A stretch of 64,000 nucleotides of DNA. Source: Climacium dendroides (lineage: Eukaryota > Streptophyta > Bryopsida > Hypnales > Climaciaceae). Within the stretch, counting starts at the first letter, position 1, and the number at the start of each line of letters is the position of its first letter. The notes below the pieces were generated by a model that made no database searches, was not told the origin of the DNA, and saw only the letters and a list, made by a program, of their open reading frames with translations. Below are positions 14,132 to 25,961 of this stretch, piece by piece. The stretch lies in contig OX467083.1 of NCBI GenBank assembly GCA_950106755.1, forward strand, positions 31,739,029 to 31,803,028, given 5' to 3'. The position numbers and the translations under genes are program-made.

Positions 14132-17100
14132 TTATTGCACTGAAAAGTATGACACAGACCTTGATTTACTCTTGAAAGATCTTTTCGAAACTCCCGGTTT
14201 CCTTGTTGGCTTCTTCGGTTGAAATTCTTTTTTCTTCCGTTTGTCCTCACTAAAATCACCTTCAAATAGTTCCTCGGCCTTAGCTTTCCGACTTTCAGTT
14301 TTCTGGTCACTCGTTTTCGATCCTTTGAGTTTCTTTTGGGGTCCAATCTTTCCAGCTTTCACCAACCGGTCAACTGATTTAGCAGCCTTCGCACGACGGT
14401 AGGCAAGATCTACGACGGATGTATTGCCAGCCTTTTTATCCTCCGATGGCTTACCCTTTTTGCTTCTCTTTTTTCCCACCTGAAATTCAACAAGAAGTCA
14501 ACGAAGGGTAGAAGACGTAAAGCTTCATCTTCTATGAAATGCTCAGGTAAAATTATAATAACAGCCTCAAGGGAACTAAATGCTTGACTACAGCAGAACA
14601 TTAATGAAGTTGCCAAAGAATGGTAACCTCTTCATCAGCTTCAGAGTCTGGCCCTTCATCTGCATCTTCTGCATCCTCTCGCTCGGCCTCTAATTTCCTT
14701 CGTTGGCGTCGGGTCATGTTTTTCTGATAAGAAAAAACAACGTGGACAGTGAGCATAAAAGTACACCATTCTTGCTATTTGATTAAGTGTGAGCAATTGA
14801 CTGTAGATTCTGAACAGCGAGCACCTAGTTCAGGGAAACAAATCATGCAACCTTGTCAATCCAAACAGTCAAGCAATTTAGCAATATCGACAAGAACCGA
14901 ATACGAAGGGCAAGCCCAATCCGAAAGCTGAGTTTCCATTTCTGAAACTTTGTTGACTTCAAATTCATACCTCTCGCTCTCTTTTTCGCTTTTCTTTTCG
15001 TTTAACCTCATCTGCTTCCTCTACAGACATTGTGGCAGGAATTGCTTCTCCCTTGCCATCTTTTCCCGCCTGCATGAGAAAAAGTGCGTTCACGTTAAGA
15101 TGTCAGGCCGAAGAATCAATCTAACTAATACCATCAAGGTTTCAGAACACCAACATCCTACATCAAACTCCGTCTCTATTCTCCATCAAAACATTACAAT
15201 ACCAATTGCAGATGTAGAGGTTATGTGGATCACAGACTGTGAGGGATGCCAGACCCGTGCACTTGCGTGTCGATTATACACATCAAGTAAATTTCGAGTA
15301 GGACAGGATTTCATATATGCATTGGCCCATACTAATAGTGCACGATCCTAAAGCGGCAGTAGAGAAACAAAAATTAAAATTTCATATCGTGTCCAAAATA
15401 ATTAAGCCCTCCACATCTAATTATAAAATAAAGCATATCATACTTCAAATCAAAGATTATCTTACCTTGGCAGTAGCCCTCTTTTCCTTGGTTGTTAAAA
15501 ACCACTCCCGTTTTGGTCTTGAGTATATCTCTTTCTCGTGCTCCATCATATTTTGTGCCTGACCATTTGATGAAAAATCTTTTCTTAAGATTGCGACAAG
15601 AGAACGTCTTCAACAAGAAACAAAACCTCAAGGGTACAAAGATAACAAAGATATTTCAAAAATGAAAGTATAAAGAAATACTAACCTTATTAACTTCCAT
15701 TTCTGCCTTCCTAAGAGCCTTCTCTTCCCTGAACCACAGGAGGTGAACCATATGTGAGTGTTAGAGCGTCCCATAAAAGCAAGAGAAGCTGAATAACAAT
15801 TTTACCACTACAGCCTGGAAGACCTATGTACATATAAGGAAAATCACTTTCCTAAACATTCCAGCCTGCAACATGAGAGGCGAAGGATATGCAATAATAA
15901 GCAAATACGTAGGCGGAAAGGGTCAGAACGAATTAAACAGTACACACAGGCACCGAGAATGTCAAAACCCAAAAATATATGAGACAAATAATACACATGT
16001 ACCTTTCAGCCTGCATCACCTCCCTCACTCCATCTTCCATCTCCTCTATCAAAGATCTCCACTTGTAAATAGCAGGAGGAGCAACTTGACGATTTTTTAA
16101 CTGTGATCCCGCTTTTTTAGCCTGAGCAATTCGGACATGACAGTTAATCAACCTCGTTATAAATAAGACAACTGAAAGCAACGACAAATCAGAAACTAAT
16201 TACTTACAATCGCTTTTAGCAATGAACGCTCTCGCTCTGTAACGAATGTAACAGCACATCCTTTCCGCCCAGCTCTGGCAGTTCGGCCAACTCTGTGCAC
16301 GTATCTGGAAGTGACCAAAAGCAAACTTGAATTTTCAGCAATACCAATAAACTGCCTTTAGTGAAATTTCAACTGTATGAATGCTAAAGACAGTATTATT
16401 GATGTTCACCTAGCATATATAACTTGTCAAAGCTATGCATAATCCGTTCTTACATTGTGATGTCCGCTGGACAATGAAAATTGATAACAGTCTCCACTCC
16501 AAGAATGTCAAGACCCTGAAAAAACATGAAGAACAAATCAGTGACCAAGCAAGCAGTAGAAAGGGTCAGAGAGAGGGTATGTTTCCGTGGATCCTAAAAC
16601 TATCAAATTTATAATAGGACAAAGACGGAACCCAAGCACGAGAGAAATTCCTTTCTGTTGAGTGAATGGGTTGGATTGCTCCATGAAAATATGTCCTAAC
16701 AATCCATACTTCTCTGCTACACGTTAAAAACAAGGTTAATGCTGTAAAGGCCTTGAGAGTACGAGACAATTCAGAGTACGAAATTGATAACCGACTCTAG
16801 TTCTGACAGAAATCAATTCTCAGACAACGAATTCCAGACACTTACACGAGCAGCAACATCTGTTGCAATCAGAAAATCCACTTCTTGCTTTTTGAAGCTC
16901 TCCAAAGCCTGCCACGCCAGCGGCATAATTGTTAGAGGACGGACACATGTCAGAGGTCTGAAAGCAGGAACCAGGAACTGAAATACAAAGAAAGAAACAT
17001 TTGATACCAGAAGTTCTCTATTAAAAAAAGTTCAGAACAAAGCTCTTTACGTTCGTGGACACGGTAGTGATTTTCTACTTAAATATTCACAAAACAACCA

Positions 17101-20074
17101 AAGAGAAAGTAGAAATGGGGGAAATGCACACTGCAAAAAGACCTCTGATCACAAACCACAACCACAACCACAACCATCACACCATCAGTGTCGTACCTCA
17201 AGTCGCATATTTTGTGTAAGGTTTCCATGCAGTTCAGCTGCTTTCAAGCCCGAAAGGGTAAATAAAATCTTCAACCGATGCGCTTCCACCTTCATTCCAC
17301 TGGTCACAGAAAATCCACAACAGTAAACATCTCCGGAACCCACATTTTCATTAAGCTATCTAAACCAGCGCATCTGAAATAAGAGCCATTTTCAGACTCT
17401 AATAGCCAATATAACAGAATTTGTGTAAACTCAATAAAGAAAAACAACTTTAGGAACTTTGAGAATCACAACCAAAGAGACATCACGGCAACATACGTGC
17501 TGTACTACAGCATAAGTCTTCGACTGAATTACTAAGTATTCAAGGCAGTAAACGGGTGCTCAAACCTGAATATAATGACTTTCTTTTTGAAAGTTCGTGT
17601 ACACAGAGCTAGCAAAACGGCCTCTTTATCCTCCTCAAAAGCTGGCCTGATCTTAACCACCCTGGGATATCAAACCCAGACAATCGTGCATCAGGATAAA
17701 CTATAAACAGGAAACTCATAAGTACGATGAACAAGATTGGGAACCCAGAGAGCGTGCCATTGACAACAGTTTAATGGTTGTACGTATTGGTGATATTATT
17801 AGTAACACTAGTCATTACTGCTTGAAAAGGGAATTACACATGAAATGGTATGCGAATGGCAATAGTTCAAAAAGGCAAAATGAGTTCTTCAGCGTACTCT
17901 TCAGACAAAGAAACAGGTCTTTTCGTGGATGGATCTGCTGAAAGGCGCACAGGGCTGTTCAGTGACAGATTGATGAGATTAGACACCTGTTCTGTCATTG
18001 TTGCAGAAAACAGCATAGTCTGCCTCCTCTTTGGACACTGGCGAACCTGAAGTGCGCAAGATAGGATAGCATCAGATGGAGTCGACTAGGGAGAAAACTA
18101 AAAGCACAACCGAGTTCCTAATAACCCAATAAGAACCTTTCTCAAAGACAGTAACAACAGGATCAGAAAGAAAACATGAAAATAGTTGAAGTGATGGTTA
18201 CCCACCAGTTCGTGAACTTCTTGAGTGAACCCGAGCTCAAGAAGACGATCAGCCTCATCTAGCACAAGGATAGACAGATCCTCTAATCCTACTGAAAGTG
18301 AATTTTGTAAATGATCTAAAATGCGTCCAGGAGTGGCCACCACAATATCTGGTCGTGCTCTCAGAGCAACTTCTTGCACCTGCAGAGTGAACATGAATCA
18401 TAACTAGTTCTAAAATAAACATTTAAGTGATTACAATGATTTAGTATCCTTATTTACTGAACACAGTATCAGTAAGAAAACAAACGATCCCCAGTGTATT
18501 CAAATGTGATCCTCTCCGATATTACCCCTCTATAATTGAATGTAATAGATGAACAGCATAACACCTAAAGCTACTGAAAGCAATGGGAACACTGCTTCCT
18601 TGATTGATAACAGAAACTCCATAAATTTAAATTGAAACGGAATTAACACTACCATTATACAACTCATTGACGAAGAAACAAAGCAGAAACACTAAACTAC
18701 AAGATTCCAGCTGCTGATAAAATTCCATAATTCAAGCTGTCAAGCTGTCAAAGTCGATGATAGCGTACGCACCTTACTAGAAAGACCACCGACAACGAGG
18801 GCGGAAGTAATATCAGTGAACTGAGCCAATTTTTGCACCATTTCATGCACCCTATGAACACACCAGCATGTAATCAGTTGATATCAATGCCATCACAAAC
18901 AACCCGAACAAAGAGTGGAACTATGTGAAGCTCACAAGCGTGCTTCAAAGAAAACAGCACCATAGACACAGTGCAGGTTGCGTGCCAAGTGAATTGCACA
19001 ATGCCTGAAATCAAGAAACTCAAGCACTTACTGGACTGCAAGCTCTCTGGTAGGTGTCAAAATCAAACATCGAATAGCAGGAATACGACGTGGACGATAC
19101 AGCAGTCGCTCCAACATAGGTAAAGCAAAAGCTCCGGTCTGTAACAAAATCATTTATGTTCCATTAAATCAGTCTCAAAATTCGATTGCATTGATAGTTG
19201 GAATTGAACAAAGATAGCAATATAAGGATAACAACTCACTTTGCCGGATCCTGTAACTGCACTTCCACATATATCCCGCCCCGTCAATGCTAGCGGTATG
19301 CAAGCAGCCTGCAACAACAGAAATCGTAATCAGAGACATTGAAACCCTAATGACACTAAACAAGCACACGGATCTTCTCTTCGCCAACAGGTTTTAGCGC
19401 CAACAGGTTTTAGCGCCAACCTGATATATACAACACGACTTCAAAATTACCTGAATGGGCGTGGGCTGCTTATAGCCAAGAGCCTCGCAAGCACGAATCA
19501 GAGGTCTCGACAGATTAAGCTCTCCGAAAGATTGGGCACTAAACGACGCCCCAGCCGATGAAGAGAAAAAACTACTAGCTCGCTTGTCCTCCTCTGTGCC
19601 ATGCACATTTTCCACATGAACTTTCACAGGTTTGCTGCGAGATTTTTTTCTTTCCTTGAACTGTTCCTCCATTTCCTCATCAACATCGTCTTCCTCTTCG
19701 TCACCATCTTCTTCTCCGTCACTTTCCCCGTCGTCATCGCTTACCTCTTCTTCCATGTCCTCATCAACATCGTCTTCCTCCTCCTCTTCGACATCGCTTC
19801 CCTCTTCGTCACTTTCCTCATCAACATCGTCTTCCTCTTCTTCGCCTTCCTCATCAACATCGCTTTCCCCTTCGTCTGATAGCGACTGAACAGCCGTCTT
19901 CTTGTCCTTCACGACTTTCTCAGAGCGCAAACCGCCGTATTCTTCCATTTCCTCATCGACATCGCTTTCCTCGTCATCCGAAAAAGGCTGCACCACCGTC
20001 TTCTTCTTCACCACCTTCTTCTTCTTCACCACATCCACAACCCCCTCAAGCTCGAACACAAAATCCTTATTCAT
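14132..20074 (-). CDS. RH28: DEAD-box ATP-dependent RNA helicase RH28 (DDX27/Drs1 type)
   Basis: Orthologue of plant RH28, human DDX27 and yeast Drs1, nucleolar helicases for 60S ribosomal subunit assembly. Seventeen exons: 19451-20074, 19240-19308, 19032-19138, 18773-18851, 18206-18379, 17898-18046, 17566-17661, 17197-17299, 16846-16908, 16454-16515, 16208-16304, 16003-16121, 15686-15728, 15466-15558, 14971-15069, 14628-14723, 14132-14479. The total is 2421 nt, 806 residues plus stop. Residues about 30-140 are a very acidic Asp/Glu tract. Then follow the Q motif (GYKQPTPIQ), motif I (AVTGSGKT), PTRELA, TPGR, DEAD (VLDEADRLL), SAT ([10 protein letters not shown]), TDVAARGLD and [10 protein letters not shown]; none is damaged. 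The C-terminus is the long basic tail of this family ([21 protein letters not shown]). The last residues (SVSYFSVQ) follow a GT after KSKSR, so a further 3' exon is possible but none was found. Confidence 0.94.
19632..19889 (-). repeat. Low-complexity acidic-tract coding repeat in RH28 exon 1
   Basis: GA-rich trinucleotide-like sequence (TC-rich on the plus strand) codes runs of Glu, Asp and Ser with a recurring [13 protein letters not shown] unit. Such tracts expand and contract easily, so length will vary between relatives. It also creates long spurious ORFs on the opposite strand. Confidence 0.8.
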
Positions 20075-20350
20075 TGTAAATCCTAAACCCTACTTAAACC
20101 CTGCCTGCAATTCACCAGTACAAACCCGGACATAAACGCCTGTTGATACTCGTATTCTTAGAAACCAACGAAACAAGCTCCGTTGGCAGTTCAAATCGAA
20201 TTACAGATTTTCCGAAGGATATCACAGCAACGCCCAAGCTGCTCGAAAATTGAACGGGGCAACTGGGCAGTTCACAAGACAGAGCCCTAAACCTCAGCCC
20301 TAATTCTTTGGTCTCTGATTGCCAAGGAGGAAAGTGCTCGAAGGATGAAT
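20075..20350 (-). promoter_or_regulatory. 5' UTR/promoter region of RH28
   Basis: Immediately upstream of the RH28 ATG lie several telo-box-like blocks (CCTAAACCCTACTTAAACCC near 20085-20100 and GAGCCCTAAACC near 20285). Sequence beyond 20350 turns AT-rich. This is the expected leader and core promoter of a ribosome-biogenesis gene; no start site was fixed. Confidence 0.45.
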
Positions 20351-22616
20351 AAATATGGATGAATGTAGTGATTGGACGAAACTAGTAACTGAAGTCATCC
20401 TTCTCTATTTATGTTCATTAATGCAAAGATGTCCATTGTGGTTGGAGAATAGTTTTGTATTGAAAATGGAAAGATACAACAAAAACTTGTGAATTGAAAT
20501 AATTTGAATTAACGTCATAAAAATGCGGAGGATAAAAAAAGTTTCAGAAAGTAACTCATAGTGTTTTTCTAAGTTCAAAGGGTATTTTACAAAATTTGGA
20601 TATCTTGGAAAATTTTAAGGATATATTTTTTTTAAATTTGAATATTCTATAAAAAAATTTGAGGTGTCTATTTCAGAACTATTAGTTTTTATAAGTGGTT
20701 TATTATTTATGCATTTTAGAATTTAAAAATGCCTATTTTCACACTCACATGGTTTTTAAAGCTTTTACACAATGCCTTCCCCCAGTAAAAAGTGTCCAAT
20801 GAGAGATTTTCAAAGTTCTATTGAAAATTTTAAAAACACATAAAATTCATCCAATCTATGGATAATTACATAGATGATGGCCACTTTAATAGGTCTACCA
20901 TTTTAATATTAAATGAATTTCATTTGTGCAATCTTCACAATATTGATTAGAGAGTTATGTATAGGAAATGCCTTTGAATAGTGATTGATAGGAGAATTCC
21001 ATTGTTATTAAATCATTCGAGGAAATTTTGGTTGTCTAAAGGGCTGCAAGTTCTCCATAAGTTTTAAACTATTACTACAACAGCAATTTGACATGGCCAA
21101 GTGACTGCCATGTCAAATAATAATGATAAATTCATTTCTTAAAAAAATAATAATAATAATATTTTTTATTTTTTTAATAATTTTTAATTATGGCCAATAG
21201 CGGCTAGTTCCCAGTACATGAAACAAGGCTGAAATAGCCTTCCACAATAGCTAAAAAACATCTAATGAAATGCTAAGAAATGGACAAAAAGAAATTAGTG
21301 TGGAGTTTAGAAAATGACATTTTTCTACCAACATTATATTAAAAAAAAATGGAACTTCATTGCAAAGAAAAAGATTATACAATAGCTAAGCCGCATATAT
21401 GAGGGATTGATAAATGAATTCAAATTTGAACCTTCTCATGAAACTAGTTACAATTTTTAAATAAAATTTATCTACAAAATGACAATAAGATAGAAAATGA
21501 TAGAAAATAAATTTAGAACTGAAACTAATGAATAAATTGAAATTATCTTTTTTTAATCACTAACAACTAAAACATCTTTAACCCTTGTTTGTTAAGGCAA
21601 ACAATTTTTGGACATTGAAAATCAATTCTAAATTTTCTAGATCCAATATAAAAGCTCTTTATTTACGTTGTTCTCTCTACAATTCATAAGGCTTAAAAGC
21701 TCCAATATTAAAATTTAATATAATTTCTAGATGAAACAATTGTCAAAAAAAATACACACTACCTACATTTGGAATAGTCTATCCATTCTTAGTGCAATCA
21801 CTACTGAAAATGGATACACTATTTTCTAATGGAAGGAATAGAAGATATGGAGAGAATACACTGTCATTGTGCATGCAATATAATTGTTGACTATCTTCTA
21901 TTATTTTGTAGACTTTAGTGTAGGATCTTGAACAAATGGAATCTCCATTCTTATAGAGCTTCAAAAGAAAAAATATTCAATAATATTGCTAACCAATGTT
22001 TGTGTGTATGAAGTCCATTCTCATTCCCCCAAGTCCATGGTAACTTCTTCTAGCATTGGCCAAAACTAGTGGCAACACATTTAATTAATCAATGGACACC
22101 TCTTATTTAAACTAAAAGTTCCCCATTTTTTAGGAGGGGGCAATAATCACTACATATTTTTCAATGTTTTCTAGTTCCTTCTTTCTTGTTGCTTGGATTT
22201 GAAGGAAGAGAGTTTGAGTCTCTAAGGGTTGACTTCCATGCACCTAGAATCAACTACCGTGTGTAAAAAATCAATTTAAAAAAAAATTCTACATGGAAAT
22301 GTGTAATTGAAATAGTTGGCTGCAAAGTTTTTTGAGTAGGCTCTTGGAAAGAAAGAAAGACAAGTTTATGACTTCTGGAAAACTATTTTCAACATCAAAC
22401 ATGAACTTTTTGGCTAATTTCAACCAATCATCTTAATCTTGTATTGCTGACCATCATGTTGATTTCAAAATTGGAAATTGGAGAGAAGACGTTCTAATTA
22501 GTTTGCCAAAACAAGTCAAAACTATGCCTAAATTGTAGTTTCTCCCTACTCACATCCATACCTTCAGTTAGGCTACTTGTTTATTTGTTTTTGTTTTGTT
22601 TTTTAAATTACAGTGA
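20351..22616. other. AT-rich intergenic DNA, no gene seen
   Basis: No coding exon or bounded transposon is visible. It holds a short perfect palindrome near 21082-21121 and a run of AAT trinucleotides near 21148-21165; otherwise AT-rich filler. Confidence 0.5.
21082..21121. repeat. Short palindrome, related to a site near 23027
   Basis: TTTGACATGG and CCATGTCAAA flank an 11-base loop, giving a perfect stem. A diverged version with the same flanks (ACAACAG before, TCAAATAA after) lies near 23022-23060, so both probably descend from one repeat family. Confidence 0.55.
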
Positions 22617-22945
22617 GATCTAAGAAATCATGCCCCTCCTATGTCTAAGAAATTGTGCCTCTACTATCTCTAAGAAATCATGCCCCTCCTATGTCTAAGA
22701 AATCGTGCCTCTACTATCTCTAAGAAATCGTGCCCCTACTATCTCTAAGAAATCATGCCCCTACTATGTCTAAGAAATTGTGTCCCTACTATGTTTAAGA
22801 AATTGTGCTCCTCATTAGGCACGAAGAAATGTCTAAGAAATTGTGTCCGTACTATGTTTAAGAAATCATGTCCGTACTATATTTGAGAAATCGTACCCCT
22901 CATTAGGCATGAAGAAGTGTCTAAGAAATTGTGCGCCCCTGAATA
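22617..22945. repeat. 25-bp tandem repeat array, about 12 units
   Basis: The unit is close to TCTAAGAAATCATGCCCCTC plus CTATG. Most units are 25 bp; two are longer (about 38 bp) with an added CATTAGGCACGAAGAA-like block, so a higher-order pattern is superimposed. The length is not a multiple of three and all frames contain stops, so it is not coding. Confidence 0.85.
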
Positions 22946-23246
22946 GATGAAATTGAGGTTCTCAACAAGACTACAAGTTCCAGGATTGTATCTAGAGAAC
23001 TCGGGAACTTTACCACATCAACAGTTTGACACGATCGGGAGATGGTCACATCAAATAAAAATATTTAATTAATTTTAAATGTTTTTACAATGACCCTACA
23101 AAATAGATATTTACTATCTTTAAATTAATTAATTTATTATTATTGAACATTTTGACAGCAATGCACTGGTTCACAACAAAGGGGCCTAAAATCTCATCTA
23201 ACAACAAGTTGCATTCTTGATACTTCTTGATACTATCAAAAAGCCC

Positions 23247-23521
23247 TGTGCCGAGAAGTGTGCACAGGCTTTGTTTCGTGGCATTACAACTCACGACAAA
23301 AAAAGGATATTGAATTTCGACGTTTTTTTACGAATGAGAACATGACTTTAACTTCTGTTTTTATAATACTATGACAACAACACAGTGCCGAGAAGTGTGC
23401 ACAGGCTTTGTTTCGTGGTGTTACAACTCACGACAGAAAAAGGTATTGAATTTCGACGTTTTTTTTACGAATGAAAAAATGTCTTTAACTTCTATTTTTA
23501 TGATACTATGACAACAACACA
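23247..23521. repeat. Direct duplication of about 137 bp
   Basis: Two adjacent copies begin at 23247 and 23384 with GTGCCGAGAAGTGTGCACAG and end with ACTATGACAACAACAC. They differ at only a few positions, so the duplication is fairly recent. Confidence 0.8.
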
Positions 23522-23586
23522 GAGCACACTATCTATCGGTAGAACACATTCAAGTGAAAACATCATGAAACTCAACAAAGGCAAAT

Positions 23587-23832
23587 TCATTTTTGTCTCT
23601 TTGAAAACTTGGAAATCCGTTCAAGCGTGGAAAGTTCCATTTCAGGCTTTGTAAATGGTGTCCATTGTCGGTGCAATTCGTGCAACTTTAGCTTCCCCGT
23701 GGACCTTTTCTGAGGTTGGATTTGTTGCACCGAGTTGACAAGTAAAGCTTCAGTTGCTGCTTCAAAGGACACAGCGCAGTGCACAGGTCCCACTCCCCCT
23801 CCTTCAATGAATGGCTTGAATGAGCGTAACAT
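23587..23832 (-). other. 81-codon ORF of unknown origin, possibly a captured coding fragment
   Basis: The ORF runs from an ATG at 23832 to a stop and encodes a mixed, protein-like composition (for example KLKLHELHRQWTPF and LSTLERISKF). Its first ten codons lie in the repeated phrase CAATGAATGGCTTGAATGAG that also ends the tandem units to the right, so the start is repeat-derived. I do not recognise the family. It could be a gene fragment carried by a transposon, or chance. Confidence 0.2.
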
Positions 23833-23840
23833 GATAACGT

Positions 23841-24709
23841 GAGGTAGCTACACCTAATTTTGACTGCTTCCTAAAACCGACCCTTACAGATTTTTGTCTA
23901 AAATGTACTCTCACTAAGAAAGGTAGGAGCACTAGTAGTCAATCGTTTGAGCGATGTAGGAGCAAATGGTGAGGATTATGAGGTGGTGGAAAAAAAAATT
24001 CCCATGTAGGAAGATAGGAAATACGGGGGATAGCAAAATCTTTAGAATTTCATTCCCAAAATTGAAATTACTGTGAATTTTGGGAGCTAGAAGGTGCACT
24101 TGTATTTTGGGAGCATTTTTCAATGAATGACTTGAGTGTAACATAAGGTGAGGTAGCTCCGCCTAATTTTGACTACTTCCTAAAACCAACCGTTACATAT
24201 TCTTGTGTAAAATGTACTCTCACTAAGATAGAAGCACCAGTAGTCAATCATTTGAGCGATTTAGGAGCAAATGGTGAGGACTATGAGGTGGTGGAAATTT
24301 TTTTCCCATGTAGGAAGATAGGAAATATAGGGGACAGCAAAATTATCAGAATTTCATTCCCAAAACTGAAATTACTGTGAATTTTGGGGGCCAGAAAGTG
24401 CACTTGTATTTTGGGAGCATTTTTCAATGAATGACTTGAGCGTAACATAAGATGAGGTAGCTCTACCTAATTTTGATTGCTTCCTAAAACCGACCCTTAC
24501 AGATTTTTGTCTAAAATGTACTCTCACTAAGATAGGAGCACCGGTAGTCAATCATTTGAGCGATTTAAGAGCAAATGGTGAGAACTATGAGGTGGTGGAC
24601 ATTTTTCCCATGTAGGAAGATAGGAAATACGAGGATAGCAAAATTTTCAGAATTTCATTCCCAAAACTGAAATCACTGTGAATTTTGGGAGACAGAAAGT
24701 GCACTTGTC
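23841..24709. repeat. Three tandem units of about 305 bp derived from a TIR element
   Basis: Units start at 23841, 24150 and 24454 with GAGGTAGCT followed by ACCTAATTTT, and share TTCCCATGTAGGAAGATAGG. The unit ends match the ends of elements at 25664 and 34697 (CACCTAATTTTGACTRCTTC and CTAAAATGTA). The array therefore looks like truncated copies of that family amplified in tandem. Confidence 0.75.
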
Positions 24710-24714
24710 CAGTA

Positions 24715-24880
24715 GCCAATGTCTAGAGTCTTCCAATTCTAATTGTTCAAGAACTACTTTGCCACTCACTATTTCCTACTTTCTTGCTCACTACTTGTGG
24801 ACATGTGTCATAATCTCATTAGTCCCAACCTAGAAAAGGACAAAAAAATCACATTCCAAGCTTGAGTTTTAGCTTAAGGT
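24715..24880. repeat. Dispersed repeat, inverted partner near 39890-40095
   Basis: The phrases GTCTTCCAATTC, TTCCTACTTTCTTGCTCA and GACATGTGTCAT occur here, and in reverse complement in the same order near 39890-40095. It is a two-copy dispersed repeat in opposite orientations; type unknown. Confidence 0.65.
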
Positions 24881-25663
24881 TGGAAATAGTGCACCCTATA
24901 GGTTGGGTAGTGGGCGCAGTTGACAACTAGTGCCTCAAACTTATTCATGAGAGTTTAGGGTTGATTTTAGAAACACTTGTTTTCAAAACTTTTTAATATT
25001 CATAGTTTATAATATAATAATGAAAACCATGTTGAATTGCTTATTCGATTGATTTTAGGTGTAGTTGCTTTAGGTCTTGTGAAGGCAAGGTGAGCTCACC
25101 CCCTTGTTGGTCCCTAAGGAAAAATGATAGAATTTTTTATTTGTCAAGTATGATAAGAATTTGCAAACTTTGAATTCATATTTGCAATCAATTAAAAAAA
25201 CCCAAATTAGCTAGAAGAGGTGTAGAAGATAAATTAATCAAGTACAAAATAGAGGGTCTTTTTTTTACATGCATGCACCTCTAGAATGACTTCAAGGGAA
25301 CAAGTAAGGGGGGCGGTTGAGGATTGTTGTTATGTAAGCACATGAGCCTAAAAGATTATACATCTATATTATAAGCGTCTATATTATAAAAATCTTCCAT
25401 AATTATTGTGTAACTATAATATAAGTATTTATACTATAATCACCTTCAATGGTTGTAGTCTATCTACTTATATGTATGCTCGAAGGTCACATGCTTGCAT
25501 TTTTATGCTCATATACTAGTACCATTGATAGTTACTTTTACCAAAAAACACTCCTTACATGACTATTATCCTTGAGTCCAATTGCACAAATTTCAACCTT
25601 TTGTCCAATTACAATGGAGGATTTCAAGCTTCTTACACAACAAATTGGCCTATCCTCTACATG
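24881..25663. other. Intergenic DNA with a truncated TIR-element copy
   Basis: Bases 24945-25085 (GATTTTAGAAACACTTGTTTTC to GGTGTAGTTGCTTTAGG) match the right part of the element at 25664-25961, so a truncated copy is present. The remainder is AT-rich with no gene. Confidence 0.45.
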
Positions 25664-25961
25664 TAAGGTATGCCTGAGTTAACAACACCTAATTGTGCCC
25701 CCTTTCTAAAATTGTCTCTTATAGATTCTTGCCTAAAATGTATTCCTACTATTCATAAAAGTTTAGTGTTGGTTTTAGAAACACATGTTTTCAACATTTT
25801 GGAAATCCATTCATACAGTGTCCAAAAAATGCATTCTAAGAGCATTTGAAATTCACTTTTGTCTACCAACAAGACCCCACAAAAACTTTATCAATGCAAT
25901 AATGGGAACCATGTTGAATTGCTTATTTGGTCGGTTTTAGGTGTAGCTATCTTAGACCTTA
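25664..25961. mobile_element. Small TIR element (family with AAGGTA/ACACCTAA ends)
   Basis: The left end TAAGGTATGCC...ACACCTAATTG and right end TTTTAGGTGTAGCTATCTTA...CCTTA are imperfect inverted repeats. About 300 bp, no coding capacity. The copy at 34697-34977 shares interior phrases (GAACCATGTTGAATTGC, TGCATTCTAAGAG) in opposite orientation. Non-autonomous MITE-like element; superfamily not assigned. Confidence 0.6.

Noticed and set aside
19601..19889. Plus-strand ORFs of 85-92 codons, one almost all Ser/Pro
   Set aside because: They are the antisense of the acidic tract in RH28 exon 1, an artefact of repetitive codons.
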